From Bacteroidales bacterium (GTDB lineage: Bacteria; Bacteroidota; Bacteroidia; Bacteroidales; F082), in contig JAGBQJ010000040.1 in the NCBI GenBank assembly GCA_017632935.1, positions 1 to 64,000 on the forward strand: a stretch of 64,000 nucleotides of DNA, given 5' to 3'. A program made the translations under genes and the position numbers. The notes beneath the pieces are model-generated. The model saw nothing but the letters and a program-made list of their open reading frames with translations, was not told the origin of the DNA and made no database searches. Positions 1 to 9,004 of the stretch are shown here, piece by piece (within the stretch, counting starts at the first letter, position 1; each line of letters opens with the position of its first letter).

Positions 1-2127
1 CCGCAGGTGGAGGAATGTGTGAGCGTGATTTCACACTACACCAACCAGAATCCCAACACGGTCAGGGATATGGAACGCAACGAATCCTTCGAGGTGATGG
101 CTTTGACGACCAGCGACAATTTCTTCAAAGTGTTTACCTATCCCGTAGTGGAGGGCGAACCACATCACATTCTCCGGCCCAACGAAGCGGCCATTTCCAA
201 GGAGATGGCGCAAAAGTTTTTTGACGGCTCGGCCATAGGGCAGCCATTGGTCTGTTCCTATATGCACAAAGAAACCGTTTATACCGTTGCCTTGGTGGTG
301 GATGTGCCTACCAACACGCATCTGCCTTTTGAGGTGGTAATGCCGATGGATAGTCGTCAACTCAATCTTTTTCGCAACATCACTGAAAACCAGACGATTT
401 ATGTCAAATTGAGGGAAAACGCACTGTTCAGCAAGGTGGAGATGAAAAGGTTGGCCAACATCCAAACGGAGAAATACGATAAGCAGAAATGGTTGGAATT
501 CCAGCCTTTGCACGACATCCACCTGCACACCGATTACAACGACCCGGAAAGTGTGGGTAACGGCAAAGCATCGTATGTCTGGATTATCATCTTTGGCATC
601 CTGCTCATCGTGGCGGTCACCATCGTGAATTGCGCCACGCTCGATGTGTCGTATTCGGTGCAGCAGACCAAAAACAGGGTCGTCAAGCGGGTGCTTGGTT
701 GCAGCGAGTTCAGGATCCTTTCGGGCAACCTATTGGAAACCCTGCTCATCACCCTTGTGGCGATGGGGCTTTCCCTGTTGGCGGTGTGGGGGTTGCTGCC
801 CGCGTTCCAGTCGTGGATAGGCGTGCCCGTGCAGTTGCGTTTCGACAAATGGCTGCTCTTTTTCTGCCTTGCGCTTTTGGTGCTGTTGCCTTTGGCTTCA
901 AGTCTTTTCGGGCAATATTGCCTGCGCAGTGTGGCCTTCGCCGATGTGCTGAAAGGCAAGATGCGCCATTTGAAAGGCATTCGCATCAGCAATGCAAGTT
1001 CGGTGTTTCAAGTGGGCCTCTCTTCGCTTGCTGCTGTGTTTACGGTTGTCATTCTATTGCAACTCACTTTTATGCGACATTCTGACAAAGGCATTGATAT
1101 GTCTAACATTGTGTCACTCAATAGTTTGGTAACACCTTGCTACAGAGTGGGGCCTATTCGTGACGAACTGATGAAGAACCCTGATATTTACAGCGTCGGG
1201 CTTTGTATGGGTGACTTTTCGAAGCCTAATGGCTTCATCAGCGAGGTGGAATGGGAAGGTCGAGAAGAAGGGAATGATGCTGTATTTCAGGTACTTTTTA
1301 CTGATGGCTATTTCCAAGAGATGGTTGGGATGGAGTTGCTGGCAGGCGATTATTTGGGCAAGGACTTGAATTTGGATGATTATTTTGCGGGCAAATACGA
1401 AGGGAATGGGCAATATGTAGTCAACGAGGCGGCGGTTAGGGCGATGGGCTGGAGTGCGGAGGAAGCCATCGGCAGAGAATTGACGCTGACAGTGACATCG
1501 GGGAAGATTGTCGGGGTGGTGAAGGACTTCCATTTCTCCGATATGCGCAACGCCGTTTCACCGCTTATTATGGAATATGCACCAGAGGCACAGCCGAATA
1601 TCGTGGTGAAAATCGCGCCCGAAAACCGGCAACAGACCTTGGCTTACATTCAAGAAGTGGTGCGCCCGTTCAATTTTTCGGATGTTTTTTCCTATTCGTT
1701 TTTGGGCGAGAAGGAACTCTACCGCGAGGAGCGGCAGGTCGGACATTTGTCGCTGTTGTATTTCCTTGCCGCGATGCTGTTGGCTTTGTTTGGCTTCTTT
1801 GGTGTGGTTTCCTACCATCTGCATCAGGAGTCGCTCAATATGGCCGTGCGCAAGGTGTTTGGTGCCAGTACCCGCGAGGTGCAAGGGCATTACCTGAAAA
1901 CGCGCCTGCGGATGTACATTCTGCCCGTGATTGCGACAACAGCGTTGTCGGTTTATTTCTCACTGCAATGGCTGCAAGGTTTTGCCTATCACGTTCCCGT
2001 CCCTCTTGTCCTGACGGTGGCCCTGTTGTCGTTCTTCGGAGCCTTCCTGTTGCTCTCGCTGATTGTTTCCGGCGTGGTGCAGGTCATTTGCAGCAAGAGG
2101 ATTACGGATGTGTTGCAGAAGGGATGA
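1..2127 (+). CDS. FtsX/MacB-like ABC transporter permease, 5' end outside window
   Basis: The frame is open from base 1, so the true start lies to the left and the first membrane segment is missing; 708 residues are visible. The visible part begins in a MacB-type periplasmic domain. Hydrophobic segments follow near residues 195-215, 245-270, 285-305 and 340-362, then a second periplasmic domain and a final FtsX block near residue 600 onward containing AVRKVFGAS, a hallmark of Bacteroidota FtsX-like permeases. Such proteins sit in the inner membrane and work with a separate ATPase of the LolD/MacB type, which is not in the window. A second family member lies at 3953. The substrate cannot be told. 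Confidence 0.85.
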   Translation, partial: PQVEECVSVISHYTNQNPNTVRDMERNESFEVMALTTSDNFFKVFTYPVVEGEPHHILRPNEAAISKEMAQKFFDGSAIGQPLVCSYMHKETVYTVALVVDVPTNTHLPFEVVMPMDSRQLNLFRNITENQTIYVKLRENALFSKVEMKRLANIQTEKYDKQKWLEFQPLHDIHLHTDYNDPESVGNGKASYVWIIIFGILLIVAVTIVNCATLDVSYSVQQTKNRVVKRVLGCSEFRILSGNLLETLLITLVAMGLSLLAVWGLLPAFQSWIGVPVQLRFDKWLLFFCLALLVLLPLASSLFGQYCLRSVAFADVLKGKMRHLKGIRISNASSVFQVGLSSLAAVFTVVILLQLTFMRHSDKGIDMSNIVSLNSLVTPCYRVGPIRDELMKNPDIYSVGLCMGDFSKPNGFISEVEWEGREEGNDAVFQVLFTDGYFQEMVGMELLAGDYLGKDLNLDDYFAGKYEGNGQYVVNEAAVRAMGWSAEEAIGRELTLTVTSGKIVGVVKDFHFSDMRNAVSPLIMEYAPEAQPNIVVKIAPENRQQTLAYIQEVVRPFNFSDVFSYSFLGEKELYREERQVGHLSLLYFLAAMLLALFGFFGVVSYHLHQESLNMAVRKVFGASTREVQGHYLKTRLRMYILPVIATTALSVYFSLQWLQGFAYHVPVPLVLTVALLSFFGAFLLLSLIVSGVVQVICSKRITDVLQKG

Positions 2128-2129
2128 AA

Positions 2130-2213
2130 TCACACTTTATCGTCGAAAAGTGTGAGAAAAATCACATTTTTCTGCGATAAAGTGTGAATATTTGAAAAAG
2201 AGTTGTATTTTTG
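2130..2213 (+). promoter_or_regulatory. Inverted repeats and promoter before the first DUF4143 ATPase
   Basis: Three copies of a TCACACTTT half-site lie here: forward at 2130, reverse at 2147-2155, and reverse within the 13-bp arm at 2175-2187 that matches 2130-2142. A TATTTTTG -7 box is at 2206-2213. The right-hand arm lies about 19 nt before it, where the -33 contact should be, so a protein bound to the repeats would touch the promoter. The structure could also act as a transcription terminator for the permease. The operator role is inference. Confidence 0.55.
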
Positions 2214-2237
2214 CCGAAAGATAAAACAGGAATCTCT

Positions 2238-3557
2238 ATGGAAACGATAGAAAGGTATGTCACGCAACAATTGTTAGCGTGGAAAAACAGTTCGGATCGC
2301 AAACCTTTGATTGTCAGTGGTGCGCGTCAGATTGGGAAGTCATGGGCAATTGAGGATTTTGGCAAACGCTATTACGAGCATTTGGCCGTTTTCAATTTCG
2401 ACAGGAAAAGGGAGTTGTCCGAAATCTTTGAGCGGACAAAAGACCCGGAGCGCATTTTGCATGATTTGGCCTATTTCACGGAAGTGCCTTTGTTGCCCGA
2501 GAGGACGCTCATTTTTTTCGATGAGATTCAGGAGTGCAAGGAGGCCTTGAACGCTTTGAAATACTTTTGCGAGGATGCACCTGAATATCACATTATTGCG
2601 GCAGGTTCGTTGCTTGGCGTGGCCATCAACGAGGGCAACTATTCGTTTCCCGTGGGCAAGGTGAATTTCTTGCAGATGTTTCCGGTTAGTTTCAAGGAGT
2701 ATTTGCGTGCCGCCGATGCCGTTTTGTTCGGACAATTGGACAGTCTGGCTGGTGGCGAGGAGCCACTGCCGAAGGTTGTTTTCAACAGGGTAGAGGAATA
2801 TTATCACGCCTATCAGGTGTGTGGTGGGTTGCCGCTGTCGGCCCGTTCCATGATTTGGGGCAAGGGCATTGAGGTGGTTGAGAAAGTGCTGGAAGAGAAT
2901 CTGATGGCCTACGAGATTGATTTCAGCAAACACTCTTTGCAAACGGACATTCCTCGCATTCACGCGATATGGAAATCGACCCCCGAACAACTGTCGCGCG
3001 AAAACAACAAGTTCGTATATCGTGTTGTGCGCGAAGGCGCGAGAGCGAGGGAATACGAAAACGCTTTGCAATGGCTGGTGGATGCGGGGATGATTTATCA
3101 AGTGAAACTGTGCGAAAAACCTGAACTTCCATTGGGTTTCTATGAAAACTCTTCGGCGTTCAAGGTCTATATGATTGATATTGCGCTACTTCGCAAGTTG
3201 GCGAAACTGCCTGCCGAAATCTTCGTAAGTTCCTCCAACCTGTTTACGGAGTTCAAGGGTGCCATTGCGGAAAACTTTGTCCTTAATGCGTTGTTGGCCC
3301 AGGGTTTTGGATTGCCGAATTATTGGACCTTGCAAGGCAACAAGGCCGAAGTGGATTTTCTTGTTGTGAAAGGGTTGTCCGTCATTCCGATTGAGGTCAA
3401 GTCGGACAGGCGCATCAGTGGAAAGAGTTTTGCCGAATACGATAAGAAATACCATCCTATGTTGCGAATACGCTTTTCCATGAACAACATAAAGAAAGAC
3501 GGTAATCTGCTGAACTTGCCAATCTTCATGGCCGATTGGGTTGGCTGTTACCTTTAG
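2238..3557 (+). CDS. AAA ATPase with DUF4143 domain (first of two)
   Basis: A 439-residue protein. The Walker A motif GARQIGKS is at residues 28-35 and a Walker B-like FFDEIQE lies near residue 95. The C-terminal part carries KAEVDFLV followed by IPIEVKSDRR near residues 370-390, the E-V-D...E-V-K arrangement of PD-(D/E)XK-like folds typical of DUF4143. A longer reading from a TTG at 2211 is rejected because that codon lies inside the -7 box; the ATG at 2238 fits a start about 18 nt below the transcription start. The family is abundant in Bacteroidota, often in multiple copies, and its cellular role is unknown. It splits the two FtsX permease genes. Confidence 0.85.
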   Translation: METIERYVTQQLLAWKNSSDRKPLIVSGARQIGKSWAIEDFGKRYYEHLAVFNFDRKRELSEIFERTKDPERILHDLAYFTEVPLLPERTLIFFDEIQECKEALNALKYFCEDAPEYHIIAAGSLLGVAINEGNYSFPVGKVNFLQMFPVSFKEYLRAADAVLFGQLDSLAGGEEPLPKVVFNRVEEYYHAYQVCGGLPLSARSMIWGKGIEVVEKVLEENLMAYEIDFSKHSLQTDIPRIHAIWKSTPEQLSRENNKFVYRVVREGARAREYENALQWLVDAGMIYQVKLCEKPELPLGFYENSSAFKVYMIDIALLRKLAKLPAEIFVSSSNLFTEFKGAIAENFVLNALLAQGFGLPNYWTLQGNKAEVDFLVVKGLSVIPIEVKSDRRISGKSFAEYDKKYHPMLRIRFSMNNIKKDGNLLNLPIFMADWVGCYL

Positions 3558-3797
3558 TGTTGGGTCTTGTGGTCTTGAAGGTTCTGTGATAAAAATTGTG
3601 AAAAATCTACGCTTTTTGTGCACGATAATCAAAAAATGCCGGTCTTTGCTTTCCGCAGAAAGCATTTTTATAACAAAATTGCTTTCCGTAAAAAGCAAAT
3701 TAATATCTTGGCCGACGACATTGAATCGCCGCGCGGTCACAAGTTGCCGCTTTGGATGGTTGGGTTGATGTATTGAGAGTGATGATGATGGTCTCGA
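3558..3797. promoter_or_regulatory. Intergenic region with two TGCTTT...AAAGCA dyads
   Basis: No gene is seen in this part of the gap before the second FtsX gene. It contains two similar semi-palindromes, TGCTTTCCGCAGAAAGCA (3647-3664) and TTGCTTTCCGTAAAAAGCAA (3679-3698). They could be short hairpins at the end of the ATPase transcript or a pair of protein-binding sites. Neither is followed by a clear T-run. Confidence 0.35.
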
Positions 3798-3837
3798 CTG
3801 TAAAGTTTCTTTACACCACTGTAAAGAAACTTTACAG
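3798..3837. promoter_or_regulatory. Double TGTAAAG-N3-CTTTACA dyad, probable activator site
   Basis: Two 17-bp dyads, TGTAAAGTTTCTTTACA (3799-3815) and TGTAAAGAAACTTTACA (3820-3836), sit four bases apart. Together they make an 18-bp perfect inverted repeat. They lie about 53 nt above the -24 element of the sigma-54 promoter at 3889, on the upstream side expected of an NtrC-family enhancer site. The likely binder is the response regulator encoded at 7655; that link is inference. Confidence 0.6.
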
Positions 3838-3888
3838 TTTTACAAAAGGGGAAATCATATCTTGTTGATTCATATTGTTTTGTGATTT

Positions 3889-3904
3889 TGGCACAGAATA
3901 TGCC
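3889..3904 (+). promoter_or_regulatory. Sigma-54 (-24/-12) promoter for the second FtsX gene
   Basis: The sequence TGGCACAGAATATGCC has GG at 3890-3891 and GC at 3902-3903 with exactly ten bases between, matching the sigma-54 consensus TGGCAC-N5-TTGC in all but one base. Transcription would start near 3915, before the ATG at 3953. No TAnnTTTG box is evident in the same gap. Confidence 0.65.
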
Positions 3905-3952
3905 ACACCACTTACAACAATTAAACAATCAACGATTCAACAATTCAACAAT

Positions 3953-6340
3953 ATGTCAAGTTACATCAAATTCCTTTCCCGAAACAAACTCTATACCGTC
4001 ATTGAGGCCATCGGTCTCATCGTTTCCATTGCCTTCGTCATCTTGATTGGCAATTATGTGTATCAGCAGTATTCCGTGGCTTACGGCAACCCTTATCGAA
4101 ATAGGGTTTATGCCGTTGGAAATCAGGATTATCTGTCGCTCTCGTGGTGGGACAAGGCCGTTTTTGAAGCCGAACTTCCCGAGGCGGAGGCTGTCTGTCG
4201 TATCTCCAACGCTGATGATGCGGGCTACATCACCATTGACGACGAGCATATCAATGCAACTGTCACCGAGGCCGACCCCGAACTCTTCGAACTTTTCCCT
4301 AACCTGACCTTGATTGATGGCAATATGGACGAGTTCCGCCTCAAAGGCCATTGCCTCGTTTCGGAATCGCTGGCACAACGAGTCTTCAATGGCGATGCCA
4401 TAGGCAAACCCATTACCATCACCTTTTTTGACGATAAAAACGAAAGTATGGTTTGCGGAGTCTTCAAGGATGACGCCTATTCGATGATTCCTTACACCGA
4501 TGTGATTCTCAATCCCGAGTTCGACGAATTGTACGAGCCTGAAAACCAAGTGCCTTTTAGTTCCATCGGCTCATATATGACCTTGATAAAAGTCCACGAA
4601 GGCACTGATCGAGAAGAGTTTGCAAAGAAGATTGAGGCGGTCGGTTTACCACATTATTCTGGCGGTTTCGTTTCTGCCATGCCGATTTACACGCTTCCCG
4701 AAGTCTTTTTCTACGAAAACCAGTGGATGTTCAAGAAAGGCAACAAGTCCTTGCTGCAAATGCTTACCGTGGTTGTATTGCTATTATTGCTTTCTGCGAT
4801 TTTTAACTACATCAACCTTAATATGGCCCTCTCGGGCAAACGCGCCAAGGAAATGGCCACACGCCGACTGCATGGCGCCACGCAAGGACGAATCATCCTG
4901 AAATATATCGTTGAATCCGTGTCGTTCACGGCGGTGTGTTTCGTGTTGGCGTTTTTGGTAGCCTACGCCTTCCTCCCGATGATGAACAACCTGTTGAGAG
5001 GCGTTTCGGGTGGCGAAATGGGCATCGACGCTCCATTTGAACAGTTCGTCCCAATCCGTTTCGAATGGTCAGCGGGCATCGTGGCGGTTTATCTCGTCGC
5101 GATTGTGCTGTTGGGCACTTTGGCAGGCATCGCGCCAGCCGCCATAGCCTCGCGTTTCGAGCCGATTGATGTTGTGCGCGGCACCTATCGCTTGAAGACA
5201 AAAAGGGTGTACAGCAAGGTGTTTATCGTGTTCCAAAACACCATCACTGTGGTTCTCATCGCCATGGCGTTGCTGATGGAGGTACAGATGCGGCACATGA
5301 TGAACCGTCCCATCCACTCGCGTTCCGAGGGCTTGTATTCGTTGCAAATGTGGGTGAGAGACTACGCCGATTTGGTTCCACTCATCAACCGTTTGGAGCA
5401 GATTCCGAATGTGCGAGCGGTGGGCTATGGCCGTGGTTTTGCGGGTCAGTTGAACATGGGCACAAGTGTCGAAACGCCTGACGGCGAAACAGTGAACATG
5501 CAACTCATCCTGTGCGATGAGACCTATTTCGATATGCTTGGTTTGCAGGTAGTTGAAGATTTCGGCGTACCCAAAACCAACTCGGTCTGGATGTCGAAGG
5601 CCTTGGCCAACAAACTTTCGGTGAACGACTCGACGGCTTCGTATTATGCCCGTCGGATGCGCATCAACGGCAGCCGTCCTGAGACCGTGGGCGGCATCTA
5701 CGAAAACATTCCGACATTGCCAGCATCGGCTTCCGAGCCTGACCGTTTTTCGGCTGTCATCATTGCCAAGGCGGAAGACCTGGTTTGGGGTAATGGCGTA
5801 ATGATTGATGTCTCAAGTGATTATAAAGGGACTGAAAGGGCTATCCTGGAGATTTATCGCGAGTATTCAGAGGAGCAGTACGGCACCTATGTGGAGCCAG
5901 CGCAAAACGGCTATGTGAAAGACCTGAACAATTTGTCTCTGCAGCCCGTCAAGATGGCCATGCGTTTGCTCGAACTGTTCATGTTGCTTTCGGTGCTGAT
6001 TTCCTTGCTCGGCCTCATGGCTATGAGCACCTATTACAGCGAGCAAAGCACCAAGAGCATCGCTGTCCGTAAGGTGTTTGGCAGCAATGTCCAGCGCGAA
6101 TTGTGGCGCTCGGTGAAGGATTATATGGTCTTGGTCGGCATCGCGGCAGTTATTGGTGTCCCGCTTGCCGTTTGGTTCTGTGGCCGCTATTTGGATCGTT
6201 TCGCCTATCGCATTGAGCATTACGGTTGGATCATCGCCGTGGCTGCCATCCTCGGCATGTTGATGGCCTTCCTGTCAGTGCTTTGGCAGACCTTGAAAGC
6301 CGCCCGGACGAATCCTGCGGAGGCTTTGAAGAAGGAGTAA
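3953..6340 (+). CDS. FtsX/MacB-like ABC transporter permease
   Basis: A complete 795-residue inner-membrane permease. There is an N-terminal hydrophobic segment near residues 15-40, a MacB-type periplasmic domain, an FtsX membrane block near residues 255-420 (with KEMATRRLHGA), a second periplasmic domain, and a terminal FtsX block near residues 670-795 (with AVRKVFGSN). The ATG at 3953 is chosen because an upstream TTG reading would start before the sigma-54 transcription start. It belongs to the same family as the protein at the left edge and probably to the same system, with the two-component pair downstream as regulator. The substrate is unknown. Confidence 0.88.
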   Translation: MSSYIKFLSRNKLYTVIEAIGLIVSIAFVILIGNYVYQQYSVAYGNPYRNRVYAVGNQDYLSLSWWDKAVFEAELPEAEAVCRISNADDAGYITIDDEHINATVTEADPELFELFPNLTLIDGNMDEFRLKGHCLVSESLAQRVFNGDAIGKPITITFFDDKNESMVCGVFKDDAYSMIPYTDVILNPEFDELYEPENQVPFSSIGSYMTLIKVHEGTDREEFAKKIEAVGLPHYSGGFVSAMPIYTLPEVFFYENQWMFKKGNKSLLQMLTVVVLLLLLSAIFNYINLNMALSGKRAKEMATRRLHGATQGRIILKYIVESVSFTAVCFVLAFLVAYAFLPMMNNLLRGVSGGEMGIDAPFEQFVPIRFEWSAGIVAVYLVAIVLLGTLAGIAPAAIASRFEPIDVVRGTYRLKTKRVYSKVFIVFQNTITVVLIAMALLMEVQMRHMMNRPIHSRSEGLYSLQMWVRDYADLVPLINRLEQIPNVRAVGYGRGFAGQLNMGTSVETPDGETVNMQLILCDETYFDMLGLQVVEDFGVPKTNSVWMSKALANKLSVNDSTASYYARRMRINGSRPETVGGIYENIPTLPASASEPDRFSAVIIAKAEDLVWGNGVMIDVSSDYKGTERAILEIYREYSEEQYGTYVEPAQNGYVKDLNNLSLQPVKMAMRLLELFMLLSVLISLLGLMAMSTYYSEQSTKSIAVRKVFGSNVQRELWRSVKDYMVLVGIAAVIGVPLAVWFCGRYLDRFAYRIEHYGWIIAVAAILGMLMAFLSVLWQTLKAARTNPAEALKKE

Positions 6341-6385
6341 AACTGCAAATTATGTTTTTCGGTAATAGAAAAATACATTTTTTAC

Positions 6386-6418
6386 TTCGCAAAATCAAAA
6401 AAGTTGTATTTTTGCGAA
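6386..6418 (+). promoter_or_regulatory. Promoter with overlapping inverted repeat before the second DUF4143 ATPase
   Basis: TTCGCAAAA (6386-6394) and TTTTGCGAA (6410-6418) are perfect inverted arms that bracket and overlap a TATTTTTG -7 box at 6407-6414. The layout resembles that before the other DUF4143 gene, although the repeat sequence is different. Autoregulation is a reasonable guess. Confidence 0.5.
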
Positions 6419-6436
6419 ATAGAAATATGTAAAGTT

Positions 6437-7642
6437 ATGGTTAACATAAAGTTAATAGAAAGAGATAATTACCTTGAACAGTTGGAGCATACGAAAAACA
6501 CTCCAGACATAAAGGTTATTACAGGAGTTCGAAGAAGTGGAAAATCGAAACTGCTTGAGATGTTTGCCAAAAAGATAGTATCGGTAGAAAACAACGTCAA
6601 TATCATCCATGTCGATTTCAATCTGTTGAAGTTCGAACCATTGCTGGAATACCATAAACTGCATGATTTCATTGAAGATTCCTATCAGGAAGGGAAAGAC
6701 AATTATGTCATTATTGACGAGATCCAGATGTGTGAGAACTTTGAGAAAGCAGTCAACAGCCTGCATGCTTCCGAAAAATACAACATCTTTGTCACTGGCT
6801 CCAACGCTTTTCTGTTAAGCAGCGATTTGGCGACTTTGTTTACCGGGAGAACTTTCGAGTTGAAGCTCTTTCCATTTTCATTTAATGAATATGTAAGGTA
6901 TTATCAATCTACAGATTACAACTCTGCATTTGATTCATATCTTGAGGAAGGAGGCATGTCTGGCTCTTATCTTTACACGACCACCAAGGAGAAATACTCT
7001 TATATCAACGATGAGGTATTCAATGCCCTTATTGTCCGTGACATTATCAGAAGATATAAAATTAGGAATGTGAACTTGCTCAATAAACTCGTTGATTTTC
7101 TGATGGATAATATCGGTAACATCACATCGGTTAGGAAAATATCCGACACTTTGACTTCAAATAAAATCAAGACGAACGACAAGACCGTCGGGAAATACAT
7201 TGATTATCTCTGCAACGCTTTTGCCTTTTATCGTATCCGCCGTTACGACATCAGTGGGAAAAGGTATCTCACAACCGATGACAAGTACTATCTTTCGGAT
7301 CATTCATTTAAATATGCAAGACTCGGAACCAAGAACCTCAACATTGGTCGAGTCATTGAGAATATAGTGGCCGTGGAACTTTTACGACGTGGTTATGAGG
7401 TTTATGTTGGGACTTTGTACAACGGTGAGATAGATTTTGTTGCCATGAAACAAAACGAGAAAATCTATTTTCAGGTGGCGGACGATATTACAAATGAAGA
7501 GACTTTCGAACGCGAACTCTCAGCGCTTTTAAAAATCAAAGACGCCTATCCAAAAATACTACTGGCAAGAACGCGTCAGAAGGAATTCCAATACGAGGGT
7601 GTCCGAATCATCAATTTGGCCGACTGGCTTGTTTCATCATAA
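6437..7642 (+). CDS. AAA ATPase with DUF4143-type C-terminus (second of two)
   Basis: A 401-residue protein. Walker A is GVRRSGKS near residues 30-37 and a Walker B-like VIIDEIQM lies near residue 95. The C-terminal third carries GEIDFVAMK followed by IYFQVADDI, the nuclease-fold-like region of this family with the usual E-x-K weakened to Q-V-A. The first in-frame reading starts at a TTG inside the -7 box, so the ATG at 6437 is used. It is only distantly similar to the ATPase at 2238 although both have the same architecture and a palindrome at the promoter. It ends 12 nt before the response regulator, so the two may share transcripts. Role unknown. Confidence 0.82.
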   Translation: MVNIKLIERDNYLEQLEHTKNTPDIKVITGVRRSGKSKLLEMFAKKIVSVENNVNIIHVDFNLLKFEPLLEYHKLHDFIEDSYQEGKDNYVIIDEIQMCENFEKAVNSLHASEKYNIFVTGSNAFLLSSDLATLFTGRTFELKLFPFSFNEYVRYYQSTDYNSAFDSYLEEGGMSGSYLYTTTKEKYSYINDEVFNALIVRDIIRRYKIRNVNLLNKLVDFLMDNIGNITSVRKISDTLTSNKIKTNDKTVGKYIDYLCNAFAFYRIRRYDISGKRYLTTDDKYYLSDHSFKYARLGTKNLNIGRVIENIVAVELLRRGYEVYVGTLYNGEIDFVAMKQNEKIYFQVADDITNEETFERELSALLKIKDAYPKILLARTRQKEFQYEGVRIINLADWLVSS

Positions 7643-7654
7643 AGTATAATTGCT

Positions 7655-9004
7655 ATGCCCAAACTCAAATCCAAAATATTAGTCGTCGACGACAACGCCG
7701 GCATCCGGTCCGCACTGAAGATATTGCTGCCCATGCGCTTCGCCGAAGTGGAACTCATCGCTTCGCCCAAGGTGCTGATGGAAACCATGCGAACCTTCAA
7801 GCCCGATGTAGTATTGCTCGACATGAATTTCGAGACCGACATCAATACGGGCAACGAAGGCCTCTTTTGGCTCTCGGAACTGAAACGCGACTTCCCCGAG
7901 GTGGAGGTGGTGCTCTTCACGGCATACGCCGACATCGCCCTCGCCGTGGAAGGCATGAAACGCGGAGCCTTCGACTTCGTGGTGAAGCCCTGGGACAACG
8001 CCAAACTGCTTGCCACACTCGAAGAGGCTTGCAAGAAACACCGTAAGGTCGGCGGGAAAGAGGTTTCTGGACAGCCTGCACCCACGATGCGCTGGGGTGA
8101 AAGCGAGGCGATGCAGCAACTCCGCGCGATGGTGGAGAAAGTGGCTCCCACTGATGCCACGGTGCTCATCACGGGCGAGAACGGAACGGGTAAGGATGTA
8201 TTGGCCAACGAGATACACCGACTTTCCAATCGCGCCACCAAGCCGATGGTAGGCGTGGATATCGGTGCCATCACGGATACTTTGTTTGAGAGCGAGATGT
8301 TCGGCCATGTGAAAGGGGCCTTCACCGACGCCCATGCCGACCACATTGGCAAGTTCGAACAGGCCAACGGCACCACGCTGTTTCTCGACGAAATCGGCAA
8401 TGTGCCAATGGCACAGCAGGCCAAGCTGCTGCGTGTCATCCAAAACCGAAACATCACCAAGGTGGGCGACATGAAATCCATCCCCATCGACATACGCCTG
8501 ATTTGTGCCACCAACATGGACTTGGCGACGATGGTCAAGGAAGGCCGTTTTCGCGAAGACTTGTTCTACCGCATCAACACGGTCACACTGCACCTGCCGC
8601 CCTTGCGCGAACGTCCCGACGAAATCGTCACTTTGGCCGAACTATTTGTCAAGCAGTATGCCGAGAAATACCACCGCAAGGCGCAAGGCCTTTCCGACGA
8701 GGCTTTGAGTCTCCTGCAACGATGCCGTTGGAGCGGCAACATCCGCGAGTTGCAAGGCTGCATCGAGAAGGCGGTCATCTATTCCGAGACCGAACAGGTG
8801 CGCGCCGCCGACCTTCAGCTCCGAGCCTCGGAACTGATGGATGAAGCTGGCCCAAAAACGCAAAGCCAAACCCTTGAAAGTGCCGAGGAACAAGTCATCC
8901 GCAATGCGATGAAGACCTACAACGGCAATCTGACCCTCGTGGCCAAGGCATTGAAAATCAGTCGCCCGACCTTGTACCGTCGCTTAAAGGAATACGGAAT
9001 ATGA
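7655..9004 (+). CDS. Sigma-54-dependent NtrC-family response regulator
   Basis: A 449-residue regulator with three parts. A receiver domain (1-125) carries the acidic pair D12-D13, phosphoacceptor D56 in VVLLDM and the K of VVKPW near 110. A central AAA+ domain (about 145-380) has Walker A GENGTGKD and the sigma-54 contact loop as GAFTDA rather than GAFTGA, a common variant. A Fis-type helix-turn-helix (SRPTLYRRLKEYGI) ends the protein. It should activate sigma-54 RNA polymerase when phosphorylated. Its stop overlaps the kinase start by four bases. The dyads and sigma-54 promoter at 3798-3904 are the obvious local target. Confidence 0.92.
   Translation: MPKLKSKILVVDDNAGIRSALKILLPMRFAEVELIASPKVLMETMRTFKPDVVLLDMNFETDINTGNEGLFWLSELKRDFPEVEVVLFTAYADIALAVEGMKRGAFDFVVKPWDNAKLLATLEEACKKHRKVGGKEVSGQPAPTMRWGESEAMQQLRAMVEKVAPTDATVLITGENGTGKDVLANEIHRLSNRATKPMVGVDIGAITDTLFESEMFGHVKGAFTDAHADHIGKFEQANGTTLFLDEIGNVPMAQQAKLLRVIQNRNITKVGDMKSIPIDIRLICATNMDLATMVKEGRFREDLFYRINTVTLHLPPLRERPDEIVTLAELFVKQYAEKYHRKAQGLSDEALSLLQRCRWSGNIRELQGCIEKAVIYSETEQVRAADLQLRASELMDEAGPKTQSQTLESAEEQVIRNAMKTYNGNLTLVAKALKISRPTLYRRLKEYGI

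Noticed and set aside
3875-3952. Upstream TTG start for the second FtsX gene
   Set aside because: It precedes the predicted sigma-54 transcription start near 3915; ATG at 3953 gives the normal family N-terminus.
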